14,630 bases of DNA from BJHL01 sp035299305. Its GTDB lineage: Bacteria; Planctomycetota; Phycisphaerae; Phycisphaerales; UBA1924. The first letter of the stretch is position 1. Each line of letters opens with the position of its first letter. Under the pieces are notes generated by a model. It made no database searches. It was not told the origin of the DNA and was given only the letters and a program-made list of their open reading frames with translations. Positions 1-8,076 of the stretch are shown here, in pieces. The DNA lies in assembly GCA_035299305.1 (NCBI GenBank), contig DATGWV010000420.1:1-14630 (forward strand), in the 5' to 3' direction. The position numbers were made by a program, and so were the translations under genes.

Positions 1-25
1 CGGGATCGCTCCGCGAGGAGGGAGA

Positions 26-1006
26 TCAGAACGTGAGTTCGAAGTCGATGGTCACGCGTTCGCCCATGATGTCGGCGTCGCGATTGGTGAGCGGATATTC
101 GAACGTGCCGCCCACGCTGGTGTGCGGGTTGAACTTCACGCGGCCGCCGATGCCGGCCCAGATGACGGTGCTGCCTTCGACATTGCTGCTGCCGAAGTTG
201 CTGTAGTCGAGGCCGCCCACGTTGAGCGGGAGGGCTTCGCCGTCGCTGAGGTAGTGGAGGCCGTGGAGTTCGAGGATGGGAGCGAAGCCGCTGGCGACTT
301 CGTAGTCGGCGTGGAGGCTCCACTGGCCGACGGTGTTGCCGTCGTTGTCATCGAAGGGAACGCGAAGTGTCGCGTTGCCCATGACGTGGAACTTGTCCCA
401 GCCCTTGGCGAAGCTGAAGAAGGGGCTGATTTCATTCACGCCGCCCTGGAGCACTTTGCTTTCGCCGAAGTTGTCGATCATGACGCGTGCACCCACCGTC
501 ATGTAGAGTTCGCTTTCCTTGTCGACGTAGAAGACGTACTTGAGGCCGGCGGCGATGTCGTTCCAGCCTTCGTCCTTGATGCCGATGCCCGTGTCGAGCA
601 TGCTGTAGCCGTCCTTGGTCGCGATGATGCCGAGGCGCTCAGTGACGGCGAAGCGAGCTTGCGCGGCGATGACGTTGACTTGACCGCCTTGGAGCTGGCT
701 GTCGTCGCTGAAGCCGTGGTAGAGGTAGAGGAACCGCGCGCCGGTGTTGTTGAGCGGGGTTTCGAAGTAGATGGGATTGCCGACGGGGTTGTAGAAGTGC
801 TCGGTGCCGCGCAGGCCGCGGAGGGTTTCGCCTTCCCACCAACGTTCGCTGCTGACGGCGTAGGCGGCTTCGTGGCCGGCGGGCGCGGCGGCTTCTTCAG
901 CCTGAGCGGGCAGGGCACCGGCGGAGAGGGAGAGTGCCGCGGGGCTGACGGGGTCGGCCGCGACGGAGAGTGAGGCGAGGAGTGAAAGGGTTGCAACAGT
1001 GAGCAT
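26..1006 (-). CDS. Porin-like outer-membrane beta-barrel protein
   Basis: The 326-aa protein looks exported. Residues 1-36 are hydrophobic and Ala/Leu/Ser-rich, with possible signal-peptidase sites after A16 (S-V-A) or A36 (A-Q-A). The signal n-region has no Lys or Arg, which is atypical. The rest is rich in alternating short segments with aromatic residues and glycines (for example F-L-Y-L-Y, E-L-Y-M-T-V-G-A, W-S-L-H-A-D-Y), as in amphipathic beta strands. The chain ends in Phe (F-E-L-T-F), the usual outer-membrane barrel C-terminal signature. The ATG start is supported by AAAGGA (1014-1019) 7 nt upstream, and no earlier in-frame start is near. The gene lies behind the topo VI operon but is separated from it by a terminator, so it probably has its own promoter in the AT-rich stretch 1050-1135. 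No close family is recognised. A passive porin or MetA-pathway-type outer-membrane protein is an inference from architecture. Confidence 0.7.
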   Translation of the reverse strand: MLTVATLSLLASLSVAADPVSPAALSLSAGALPAQAEEAAAPAGHEAAYAVSSERWWEGETLRGLRGTEHFYNPVGNPIYFETPLNNTGARFLYLYHGFSDDSQLQGGQVNVIAAQARFAVTERLGIIATKDGYSMLDTGIGIKDEGWNDIAAGLKYVFYVDKESELYMTVGARVMIDNFGESKVLQGGVNEISPFFSFAKGWDKFHVMGNATLRVPFDDNDGNTVGQWSLHADYEVASGFAPILELHGLHYLSDGEALPLNVGGLDYSNFGSSNVEGSTVIWAGIGGRVKFNPHTSVGGTFEYPLTNRDADIMGERVTIDFELTF

Positions 1007-1303
1007 GGGTCGGTCCTTTCCGGGTTTGGTAGTGATCTGGAGGATCAGAGGATACTTTTGTCTTGTATATCGGCGGAGTCAAGGGGATTCGTGGACCGAC
1101 AAGTCCGAAAGTAGGAGAAAAGTTGTAAATTGTTTCTGGAAAGGGGTTTGGGGAAGGTGGATTTTGGGGGTGCTGTGATGTGCCGGCGGTGGGTGAGTTT
1201 GGTTGGGAGTAGTTGCCGCCGATGTGGGGGTGGACTTGGGGGTGTGGGTCCATGAAAAAACCCCCGTGGTGATCGGGGGTTCTGTCGGCGGGAAGGTGCG
1301 TGT
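1007..1303. other. Intergenic region: terminator, C-rich minus-strand tract, porin leader
   Basis: This gap separates the topo VI operon from the porin-like gene, both on the minus strand. It holds an intrinsic terminator (1255-1281). Next comes a strongly strand-asymmetric stretch (about 1138-1249) that is G-rich on the plus strand, so minus-strand RNA would be C-rich and G-poor. An AT-rich segment (about 1050-1135) precedes the porin ribosome site. No gene is supported. No convincing -35/-10 pair was found: a TTGACT on the minus strand near 1080 has no well-spaced -10. Confidence 0.6.
1255..1281 (-). terminator. Intrinsic terminator after top6A
   Basis: AACCCCCG (1259-1266) and CGGGGGTT (1274-1281) are perfectly complementary around a 7-nt loop. 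On the minus strand the stem runs directly into six T residues (1260-1255). It begins 22 nt past the top6A stop codon. GC-rich stem plus U-tract is the classic Rho-independent form. The tract exists only in the minus-strand direction. Confidence 0.9.
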
Positions 1304-2461
1304 TCAGTCGAGCCAGTCTTCGTCTTTGAGGCGCTGGGGGACGTATTCCTCGGTAACGTAGCTGATGTCTTTGTTGAGCATCGCTTCGACTTCCATCTTG
1401 AAGCCGTTCTTGAGCATGAGGTCGATCTCTTTTTGCCAGCCCTTGTGCTCGGCGAACCACGGGTAGTTCTTGATTTCGTTGGCGCGTTTGATGTCGGTGG
1501 CTTCGAGGTCGATCTTGACGGCGTCAGAGAGGTCGCAGGCTTCGTGGTCTTTGGCGCGAATGCCGAGGAACTTGGCGTCGGGGATCGCGAGGCGCGAGCT
1601 TTCGAATGCGAGCGAGATCGAACCTTGTTTGATGACGCTGTAGATGTAGTGTCCCCAGGGGTCGCAGTCGAGGACGCAGATGATGGGGAGCTTGAGTTCC
1701 TGGTTGAGTCGCTGCAGCAGGCGACGACAGCCGCGCGGGGGCTGGCCAGCGCCGTGCGTCAAGATGCAGTTGTTCTTCTCCCAGAATCGATCTTCGTTGA
1801 AGCGATTCCAGACGGTGCCCTTTTCGACGTGGAGGACGAAGTCCGCTTCGCACTTCTTGAACTCGATGATGTCGGGCTCGACGATGCTGGGAAGGGCGTA
1901 GCCGCCGCTACCCATGCGGCGGCAGTTGATTTCGTCGCCTTTGTCGATGAGGGTGATGTTGCCCACCATGGCGCCGCGATTTTCGGCGAAGATGTGGAGC
2001 TCTTCGCGCAGCGCGCCGAGTGAGACTTCGAGGTCTTCGAGAATCGGATCGCTTTCTTCCTGCTTGTCGAAGGTGTTTTCCTTCGTGCCGGCGACGGTGT
2101 GCTTGGCGATGTAGAAGACACCACGGAGGCTGCTGGTCTTGCCTTCGTCGATGAGTTTCTTGATGGTGCTGGCGTGCAGAGTGGTCTGCATGAACTGCTT
2201 GGCCTGGTTGAGGTTGAACAGTTCGCGTTCGCTGGTGGCGTCGCCCATCTGCAGGATCTTCTGCTTCTTGCTCCACGTCGTGTTGCTCTTGGTGCGGACG
2301 GGAATTTCGAGCTTGGGCTCGCGGCCTTTGAGGCTCTTGCTCGCGATTTCGTCGGCGAGACCGACGAGCTTTGCGTGGGTCTTCTTGTCGCGCTCGCTGT
2401 GCTTGACGGGCGGCTTGGTGCGAGCCGCCGGAGCTGAGTTCTGCGTGGGTTTCTTGGCCAT
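1304..2461 (-). CDS. top6A: DNA topoisomerase VI subunit A (Spo11-like)
   Basis: This 385-aa protein is the DNA-cleaving subunit of topo VI, which makes a two-strand break through a 5'-phosphotyrosyl link. The winged-helix (CAP) region carries S-L-R-G-V-F-Y (residues 111-117), placing Tyr117 at the catalytic position. The second position of this R-x-x-(Y/F)-Y motif is Gly here, where I expect an acidic residue. The Toprim metal site is visible as H-V-E-K (E213) and V-L-D-C-D-P-W-G (D265, D267). The conserved G-Q-P-P-R-G-C-R-R-L stretch is at 239-248. Length fits the family (about 360-390 aa). I chose ATG 2461 because AAGGA (2471-2475) sits 9 nt upstream and the N-terminus becomes M-A-K-K. A start at 2572 would add 37 residues and form a TGATG overlap with the top6B stop, but it has no ribosome site and its extra residues look non-coding. 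The gene is downstream partner of top6B in an apparent operon ended by the 1255-1281 terminator. Confidence 0.93.
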   Translation of the reverse strand: MAKKPTQNSAPAARTKPPVKHSERDKKTHAKLVGLADEIASKSLKGREPKLEIPVRTKSNTTWSKKQKILQMGDATSERELFNLNQAKQFMQTTLHASTIKKLIDEGKTSSLRGVFYIAKHTVAGTKENTFDKQEESDPILEDLEVSLGALREELHIFAENRGAMVGNITLIDKGDEINCRRMGSGGYALPSIVEPDIIEFKKCEADFVLHVEKGTVWNRFNEDRFWEKNNCILTHGAGQPPRGCRRLLQRLNQELKLPIICVLDCDPWGHYIYSVIKQGSISLAFESSRLAIPDAKFLGIRAKDHEACDLSDAVKIDLEATDIKRANEIKNYPWFAEHKGWQKEIDLMLKNGFKMEVEAMLNKDISYVTEEYVPQRLKDEDWLD

Positions 2462-2571
2462 GTGCGTGAATCCTTGCGTGATCGCTGGAATGTTGGGTGC
2501 GGGGACGAGGTGATGCGTGTGGCGTGAGGGGAGCGATCTGAATAGGCGCGCGGGGTGAAAACCGTCGCACA

Positions 2572-4857
2572 TCAGAACAGTTTGGGCTCATTCACGGGTA
2601 CGAGTTTGCCGTTCACGAGGCGCATCTTGGGTTTTTCTTTCGGGTCGGACTTGGCGGGTGGCTGGGGAGCTTTGGCGGGTTTGGCTGCGGACTTTGCCGG
2701 TTTTTCGTCGGCGGCCCCACGCGATCGCTTGCCACTTTGAGGCTGCTGGCGCTTGGCGGGCTTCACGTCGAGCAGCGTCGGCTCATCGTCTTTGGCCATT
2801 GCCGCGACTTTGAGTGCGGCCGCTTCGGCCTTGCTGAGCTTCATCGCTGGCGGAGCGTCTTTGTCGTCTGTCGCCTTCTCGCCGGTGGTCGCGCTTGCTT
2901 CATCTTCGACGATGAGGACGCCTTCCTGATCGGCGGGGTCTTCTTCCTTGATGCGCTTGCCGTCTTCGTCGAGCTGCATGTCGGCGATGGCGGTGCGTTT
3001 CTTGGCTTGCTCGAGCAGGGCGTCGTAGAGCTGCTTGGCGTCGGTGCCGTTGATGGCGTTGATGGCCTTGGCGATTTCGCCGATGTACTTCTGGAAGACG
3101 TCGCGGCGTTCGCCTTCGCGCTTCATCTTGGCGCGTTTGCGCAGGTACGTGCCCAGCTTGCGGCCGCACTCCATGAGCGCGAGCTTCATTTCCTTGCGGA
3201 TTTCGTCGTAGTCGGCGATGGCTTCCTTGCTTTCGCTGGTGAAGGGAACCCACACGCTGGCCATGTGAATCATGATGACCAGCGGGCCGATGGGCAGGCT
3301 GGCGCGGGGGTGCTGGAGGTCGTAGTTTCGCCAGTTGGTTTCAGTGACGCTCTTGAAGCTGCTACATGCGCTCTGCTGGAAGAGCAGCGGCACGCGGTTG
3401 GCGAAGCGGATGACGCGGGCGGCGTCGTCGGCTTTGAGTTGGCCGCCGAACGCGATGGCGGCTTCGATCTGGAAGGGGCGGCCGCGATAGACGGCGGCTT
3501 CGCGGCTGCTGGCGGCGTAGAACTCGGCGCGCACGCCTTTGAGCAGACCGGCGAGCAACTGACGCACACCAATGGGCGCGAGGCAGTCGGTGGGGGGCGG
3601 CGCGAGCTTGGCTTCTTGAAACTCCTTGTAGAGTTTTTCCGCTTGCTGCGGCTCGATGTCGCTGACTTTGGTGCGACTGGTTGCGCCGATGGCTTTGCAG
3701 AAGTCGCTCGCGGTCGAGTCACTTACGCGGCAGAACTTCTCTTGCAGGAATTTGTAGAGCGTGCTGTCGCCGCTGCTTTCCTGGAAGTCCTTGAGCATCT
3801 GCAGCAGTGTGCCGAGTTCGATGCCTTTGGGGTGGGGTTGAATTTCTTTGGTTTCGGGCGGGAGTTCGCTGACGCCGCGCGGGAAGAGGATGACGCCGCC
3901 GACTTCGGTTGTGGTGGTGGGGCCTGCGGGCGCGGCTTGCGTGAGTGACGGATCAGGCAGGCTGTTGGGATCGGCCTTGATTGCTTCTTCGTCGTCTTTC
4001 TTCTTCGCCTTCTTTGTCAGCAGCGGCACGTCTTCTTCTTCCGCGGCGCTTTCGCGGCTGGGCGGGACGAGCGTGATTTTCGCGTGGGGATTGGCGATGG
4101 CGGTGAGTTCGAGGAACTCGTCGACGCTGCCGCGACCTTTCTGGTAACGGCCTTCCATCTCGATGCTGACGCTGGTGCCGGTAGGGTAGTGCGTGTGGGA
4201 GAGGAAGTCGTTTTTGTCGCTCAATTCGCGCGTGCCGGTGGTGAGGTTGCGAAGGCGCTGGAGCGGGAAGTCGTCGGTCTCTTCGTCAACCGTGACTTCA
4301 GCGCGGTTGGTCTTGGTGTTCATCGCCAGTTCGATGTGATGCGCGGGCTTGTGGGCATGCGGACGCGTCTGGATCATCATCGGCTTGCCGGTGGTGATGA
4401 GTCCGTACATGCCGGCGGCGGAGATGCCGATGCCCTGCTGGCCGCGGCTCATCTTGAGGCGGTGGAATTTGCTGCCGAAGAGGAGGCGACCGAAGACGTT
4501 TTCGACTTGTTTGCGCACGATGCCCGGGCCGTTGTCGACGACGGTGACGCGATAGCGCGAGCTTTTCGCGGCGGCGGCGCGATCGGGCTGGAGGTCTTCG
4601 ATGACGACGGTGATGTCGGGCAGGATGCCGGCTTCTTCGCACGCGTCGAGCGAGTTGTCGACGGCTTCCTTGACGGTGGTGAGCAGCGCCTTGCGCGGGT
4701 TGTCGAAGCCCAGCAGGTGGCGGTTCTTGGCGAAGAACTCCGAAACGGAGATGTCCCGCTGCTTGCTCGCCATGCTTTCAGCGGTGGCGCGCGGGGCTTT
4801 GGTGGTCTTGGTCATCTTGCTCTCGATCTCTGAACCGGACGTTGTCAATGCGGACAT
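2572..4857 (-). CDS. top6B: DNA topoisomerase VI subunit B (GHKL ATPase)
   Basis: This 761-aa protein is the ATPase and strand-capture subunit that pairs with top6A. The Bergerat (GHKL) fold is clear: K-E-A-V-D-N (E64, N68), D-N-G-P-G-I (108-113) and G-Q-Q-G-I-G-I (139-145). The helix-two-turn-helix region follows H-P-K-G-I-E-L-G (about 342-418). The transducer starts at L-A-P-I-G-V-R and includes R-F-A-N-R-V-P-L-L (484-492) and V-P-F-T-S-E-S-K (537-544); K544 is the likely switch lysine contacting ATP. The protein exceeds the roughly 530 aa of compact archaeal subunits because of a charged insert (about 268-340) and a Lys/Ala/Pro-rich tail (about 640-745) ending in a short non-repetitive motif. 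GGAGG (4863-4867) lies 5 nt before the ATG. An internal Met15 start (4815) has only a weak site. putA lies 147 nt upstream on the same strand. Confidence 0.93.
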   Translation of the reverse strand: MSALTTSGSEIESKMTKTTKAPRATAESMASKQRDISVSEFFAKNRHLLGFDNPRKALLTTVKEAVDNSLDACEEAGILPDITVVIEDLQPDRAAAAKSSRYRVTVVDNGPGIVRKQVENVFGRLLFGSKFHRLKMSRGQQGIGISAAGMYGLITTGKPMMIQTRPHAHKPAHHIELAMNTKTNRAEVTVDEETDDFPLQRLRNLTTGTRELSDKNDFLSHTHYPTGTSVSIEMEGRYQKGRGSVDEFLELTAIANPHAKITLVPPSRESAAEEEDVPLLTKKAKKKDDEEAIKADPNSLPDPSLTQAAPAGPTTTTEVGGVILFPRGVSELPPETKEIQPHPKGIELGTLLQMLKDFQESSGDSTLYKFLQEKFCRVSDSTASDFCKAIGATSRTKVSDIEPQQAEKLYKEFQEAKLAPPPTDCLAPIGVRQLLAGLLKGVRAEFYAASSREAAVYRGRPFQIEAAIAFGGQLKADDAARVIRFANRVPLLFQQSACSSFKSVTETNWRNYDLQHPRASLPIGPLVIMIHMASVWVPFTSESKEAIADYDEIRKEMKLALMECGRKLGTYLRKRAKMKREGERRDVFQKYIGEIAKAINAINGTDAKQLYDALLEQAKKRTAIADMQLDEDGKRIKEEDPADQEGVLIVEDEASATTGEKATDDKDAPPAMKLSKAEAAALKVAAMAKDDEPTLLDVKPAKRQQPQSGKRSRGAADEKPAKSAAKPAKAPQPPAKSDPKEKPKMRLVNGKLVPVNEPKLF

Positions 4858-5004
4858 GCAAGCCTCCGTGCCTGCGCGTTTGCGTGGTTGGACTGCCGGG
4901 CCGATCGCGACATCATGCCGCGAGCGGGGAGACAGCGTAGCGCATCATCGGCGGAAACAGGGTATTTCCGCCGAAAATCGGGTGGTTGTCGGGGCGGGCG
5001 TGCG
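4858..5004 (-). other. putA-top6B spacer (possible top6B promoter region)
   Basis: The spacer holds the GGAGG site of top6B and a 10-bp inverted repeat (4948-4974). No convincing -35/-10 pair was seen on the minus strand. Whether top6B is read through from putA or has its own promoter cannot be decided from the sequence. Confidence 0.4.
4948..4974. repeat. 10-bp perfect inverted repeat between putA and top6B
   Basis: TCGGCGGAAA (4948-4957) and TTTCCGCCGA (4965-4974) are perfect complements around a 7-nt loop. The repeat begins about 30 nt past the putA stop. Neither side is followed by a T-run, so it is not a standard intrinsic terminator. It could be a U-less terminator or mRNA-end stabiliser for putA, or a protein-binding palindrome upstream of top6B. 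Confidence 0.6.
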
Positions 5005-8000
5005 TCAGAGCTCGGGCGCAAATCCGCGGCGCATCGTGTTTTCCGCGATTGCGCGGGGCTCGACGAACTGGAGCAGGTAGTCGGCTCCGCCCGCTTTGCT
5101 GCCCACGCCGCTCATGCCGAAGCCGCCGAACGGATGCCTTGCGACGAGCGCGCCGGTGCAGCCGCGATTGATGTAGAGGTTGCCGACGCGGAACTCGCGT
5201 TTGGCTTGCTCGATGTGGCTGGGCTTGCGGCTGTAGACGCCGCCCGTGAGTTTGTAGGTGGGGGTGTTGGCGATGCGGAGAGCGTCGTCGAACGTGCTGG
5301 CGTGCATGACTGCCAGCACGGGCCCGAAGACTTCTTCGCGCGCGAGCTCGTGGTCTTCGGGCACGTTCAGGAAGACGTGCGGAGCGACGAAGCGGCTGGC
5401 GTTGGCTGCGACGAAGGCGTTGCTTGTGGGCAGTTCGAGGCCCACGTGTTTGAGGCCGCTCGCTTTGGCGCGCTCGATGAAGCCGCGGATTTTGTTGGCG
5501 GCTTCGGCGTCGATGACGGGGGCGATGTCGGTGCCGGGATGCAGCGGATCGCCGATCGTGAGGGCCTTCATCGCTTCGGTCAGGCGGCGCGAGAACATGG
5601 TGATGGCGGGGCCTTGCGGGCCTTGTTCATCGACGACTATGACGCGCGAGCAGGCGGAGCACTTCTGGCCTTGGAAGCCGAAGGCGCTTTGACGCACGGC
5701 GATGACGGCTTCGTCAAAGTCGGCGCTGGTGTCGATGATCATCGCGTTTTTGCCGCCCAGTTCGGCGATGACTTTCTTGATGTGAGTCGGCACGGCATTC
5801 GGCATTCGTGATTCGGCATTCGTGAATGGCGACGACGGTGCCGCGGCGTGGAGGATGTCGAGGCCGACATCGCGCGAGCCGGTGAAGGCTATGAGGGCGA
5901 CGCGCGGGTCGCGCACCAATGCTGCGCCGGTGGTTTCGCCCGGGGCGGGGCAGAACTGCAGCGCGTCTTTGGGAACGCCGGCTTGCCAGAGGATGTCGCA
6001 CAGGATGCTGGCGATCCCTGGTGTCTGCTCGGCGGGCTTGACGACGACGGTGTTGCCCGTGACGAGTGCGGCGACGGTCATGCCGCAGCAGATCGCGAGC
6101 GGGAAGTTCCACGGGCTGATGACGACGGCGACGCCGCGAGGTTGGTAGATGACTTCGTCAAGTTCGCCCACGAACTTGCCCAGGCGCTGACGCTGGAAGA
6201 GGGGAACGGCGCAGCGGGCGTAGTACTCGAGGAAGTCGATGGCTTCGCACACGTCGGCGTCGGCTTCGCGCCAGGTTTTGCCGGACTCGCGGATCATGAC
6301 TCCCGACAAGCCGTCGCGCTGCTCGCGCATGATTTGTGCGGCCTTGACGAGCATGTTGGCGCGAGCGACGGGATCGGTGTCGCGCCACGTGGCGAAGGCT
6401 TTGCTGGCGCGGCTGACCATGTCGCGGGCTTGCTCGGGCGTGCGGTCGTTGGCGACTTTGGGCACCGTTGCTCGGGCGATGGCCTGGCCGAATGTTTCGC
6501 GCTGCGATGCTTCGCTGAAATCGCGGATGGCTTCGGTGAAGAAGGGGCGGCCGTTACCAACGCCTTTGGGGGCGGGGCTGAGGTTGTGGCGCTCGGGGTT
6601 GATGGCGATGAGATCTGTCGCGGGTTGCGAGCCGCTCTTGGGGGCGGGGGCGCGGAGCAGTGCGCCGACGTCGGCGTTGTCCATGAAGCCGGCCTTGAGC
6701 CAGCTTTCGTTGCTGGTGTTCTCGAGCAGGCGGCGCACGAGGTATGCCATGCCAGGGATCATTTCGCCCACGGGCACGTACTCGCGCATGCGCAGGCCCA
6801 TTTCTGCGGCGGCGTGCTTGAGTTGATCGGCCATGCCGTGGAGCATTTGCAGTTCGAGTGCTGCCTGCGGCAAGCCGCGTGATTCGAGGCCTGCGAGCGC
6901 GGCGGCGATGGAGCGGGCGTTGTGGCTGCCCAAGGCGAGGCACACGCCGGCGTCGCCCTGCTTGCGCGGGCAGGCGTCGAGGAAGACTTCCGTCATTTGT
7001 TCGAAGCAGCGGTCGGTCTGCCACTTCTGGGCCCACACGGGGTTGGGCCAGCCGTGGAGTTCGCTCTTGATCGTTTCGGCGTCCCAGTACGCACCCTTCA
7101 CGAGGCGCACGCTGACTTTGCGTTTGTTGCGGAGGGCCCACTCGCACATGCGCTTGGCGTCGTCGACGCCGCTGCGGAGGTAGGCTTGCATGGCGAGGCC
7201 GGCGTTGAAGTTGACTTGCGTGACGCAGCGTTGGAAAAGTTCGATGGTGAAGTCTTTGAGGGCGTGATGCTCCATGTCGAAGTTCACGAAGACGCCTTTG
7301 TCGCGGGCGGCTTCGAGAATCGGGAGCAGTCGCTTCATCAGGTCTCGCATCGCGCCTTCGCTGTCGATTGGGTCGGTGCGGGCGCTGAGCGCGCTGATCT
7401 TCACGCTGACGTTGCAGCGCGGGATGGAGCCGAGATGGTCAGATTCGAGGCGGGGCTGGGCCTTCCACGCGGCCATGGCGGCGGGGAGGTTGTTGATGAG
7501 GTCGAGATACTTGGCGGCGTAGCCGTCGGCTTCTTCGTCGCTGACGCAGGTTTCGCCCAAGAGGTCCACGCTGCTGGCGATGCCGTCGTCCCACAGTTGC
7601 TTGAGGCCTGGCAACGCGCTCGCGGCGTCTTGGCCTGCAATGAACTTGCTGGCCATGCCTTTGATCTGCGAGCCGATCGTCGCCGTCGCCATGCCTTTGG
7701 CGATGGTGCCGGTTTTGATGGCTGTCGCGATGACGCCCGGCACGGTGACGCCTTCCTGACCGAGGTAATCAGTCAGGTGGTCGTAGATCGCGTCGGGCGT
7801 TTTGAGCATCGGATATGCGTCGACGAAGCGGAACATCTGGACCTTGAAGTTGGGGTCCTTCATGCTCCATTCCATGAGGGCGTCGCTGTAGAACTTCGCG
7901 GAGAGCACGCTGGTTTTGTGGCCGCGTGCGCGGGCGAGGAAGTCGCTGCCAATCGCGAAGATGCGCTGCTCGCGAGCGTCGTTGGTGGTGGCCGGTGCGG

Positions 8001-8076
8001 CGGGCGCGGCAGATGTGGTGGAAGGGATGACGACCGTCTGAGCGGGCGATTTTGGCTTGCGCGAGAACAAACCCAT
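5005..8076 (-). CDS. putA: Bifunctional proline dehydrogenase / P5C dehydrogenase
   Basis: This 1023-aa enzyme oxidises proline to glutamate in two steps within one chain. The FAD-dependent proline dehydrogenase barrel spans about 85-460 and shows N-V-S-V-K-I-S-A-L (222-230), V-R-L-V-K-G-A-Y-W (323-331), L-G-S-H-N (382-386) and the substrate-binding Y-L-V-R-R-L-L-E-N (445-453). The aldehyde dehydrogenase half (about 530-1005) shows S-P-W-N-F-P-L (654-660), F-T-G-S (731-734), E-L-G-G-K-N with E772, and G-Q-K-C-S with the nucleophile C806. It ends with H-P-F-G-G-F-G-M-S-G. There is no N-terminal ribbon-helix-helix domain, so it should not repress its own gene as enterobacterial PutA does. Residues about 745-765 form an extra segment encoded partly by a tandem DNA repeat (5797-5824). 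GGAGG (8086-8090) is 9 nt before the ATG, inside a start-spanning inverted repeat. Confidence 0.95.
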   Translation of the reverse strand: MGLFSRKPKSPAQTVVIPSTTSAAPAAPATTNDAREQRIFAIGSDFLARARGHKTSVLSAKFYSDALMEWSMKDPNFKVQMFRFVDAYPMLKTPDAIYDHLTDYLGQEGVTVPGVIATAIKTGTIAKGMATATIGSQIKGMASKFIAGQDAASALPGLKQLWDDGIASSVDLLGETCVSDEEADGYAAKYLDLINNLPAAMAAWKAQPRLESDHLGSIPRCNVSVKISALSARTDPIDSEGAMRDLMKRLLPILEAARDKGVFVNFDMEHHALKDFTIELFQRCVTQVNFNAGLAMQAYLRSGVDDAKRMCEWALRNKRKVSVRLVKGAYWDAETIKSELHGWPNPVWAQKWQTDRCFEQMTEVFLDACPRKQGDAGVCLALGSHNARSIAAALAGLESRGLPQAALELQMLHGMADQLKHAAAEMGLRMREYVPVGEMIPGMAYLVRRLLENTSNESWLKAGFMDNADVGALLRAPAPKSGSQPATDLIAINPERHNLSPAPKGVGNGRPFFTEAIRDFSEASQRETFGQAIARATVPKVANDRTPEQARDMVSRASKAFATWRDTDPVARANMLVKAAQIMREQRDGLSGVMIRESGKTWREADADVCEAIDFLEYYARCAVPLFQRQRLGKFVGELDEVIYQPRGVAVVISPWNFPLAICCGMTVAALVTGNTVVVKPAEQTPGIASILCDILWQAGVPKDALQFCPAPGETTGAALVRDPRVALIAFTGSRDVGLDILHAAAPSSPFTNAESRMPNAVPTHIKKVIAELGGKNAMIIDTSADFDEAVIAVRQSAFGFQGQKCSACSRVIVVDEQGPQGPAITMFSRRLTEAMKALTIGDPLHPGTDIAPVIDAEAANKIRGFIERAKASGLKHVGLELPTSNAFVAANASRFVAPHVFLNVPEDHELAREEVFGPVLAVMHASTFDDALRIANTPTYKLTGGVYSRKPSHIEQAKREFRVGNLYINRGCTGALVARHPFGGFGMSGVGSKAGGADYLLQFVEPRAIAENTMRRGFAPEL
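5797..5824. repeat. Two tandem 14-bp repeats inside putA
   Basis: ATTCGGCATTCGTG occurs twice back to back with no mismatch (5797-5810, 5811-5824), and an extra GGCATTC precedes it (5794-5800). The composition (GAATGCC-GAAT-type units on the minus strand) differs from the surrounding coding sequence. It is translated in frame as part of N-A-E-S-R-M-P-N-A in the P5C dehydrogenase half, at a spot where family members have a shorter link before the H-I-K-K-V-I-A-E-L-G-G-K-N strand. Confidence 0.85.

Noticed and set aside
897..1460. Minus-strand open frame running across the terminator region
   Set aside because: It crosses the terminator and both neighbouring genes in another frame, and its translation is Pro/Thr/His-rich without motifs.
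2737..3948. Long plus-strand open frame opposite top6B (403 codons)
   Set aside because: It lies wholly antisense to a gene with clear family motifs. Its translation is a Val/Ala/Asp/Glu/Gly-biased string typical of the reverse frame of a GC-rich gene.
4948..4974. Rho-independent terminator call for the 10-bp inverted repeat
   Set aside because: There is no T-run after the stem on either strand, so it was kept only as an inverted repeat.
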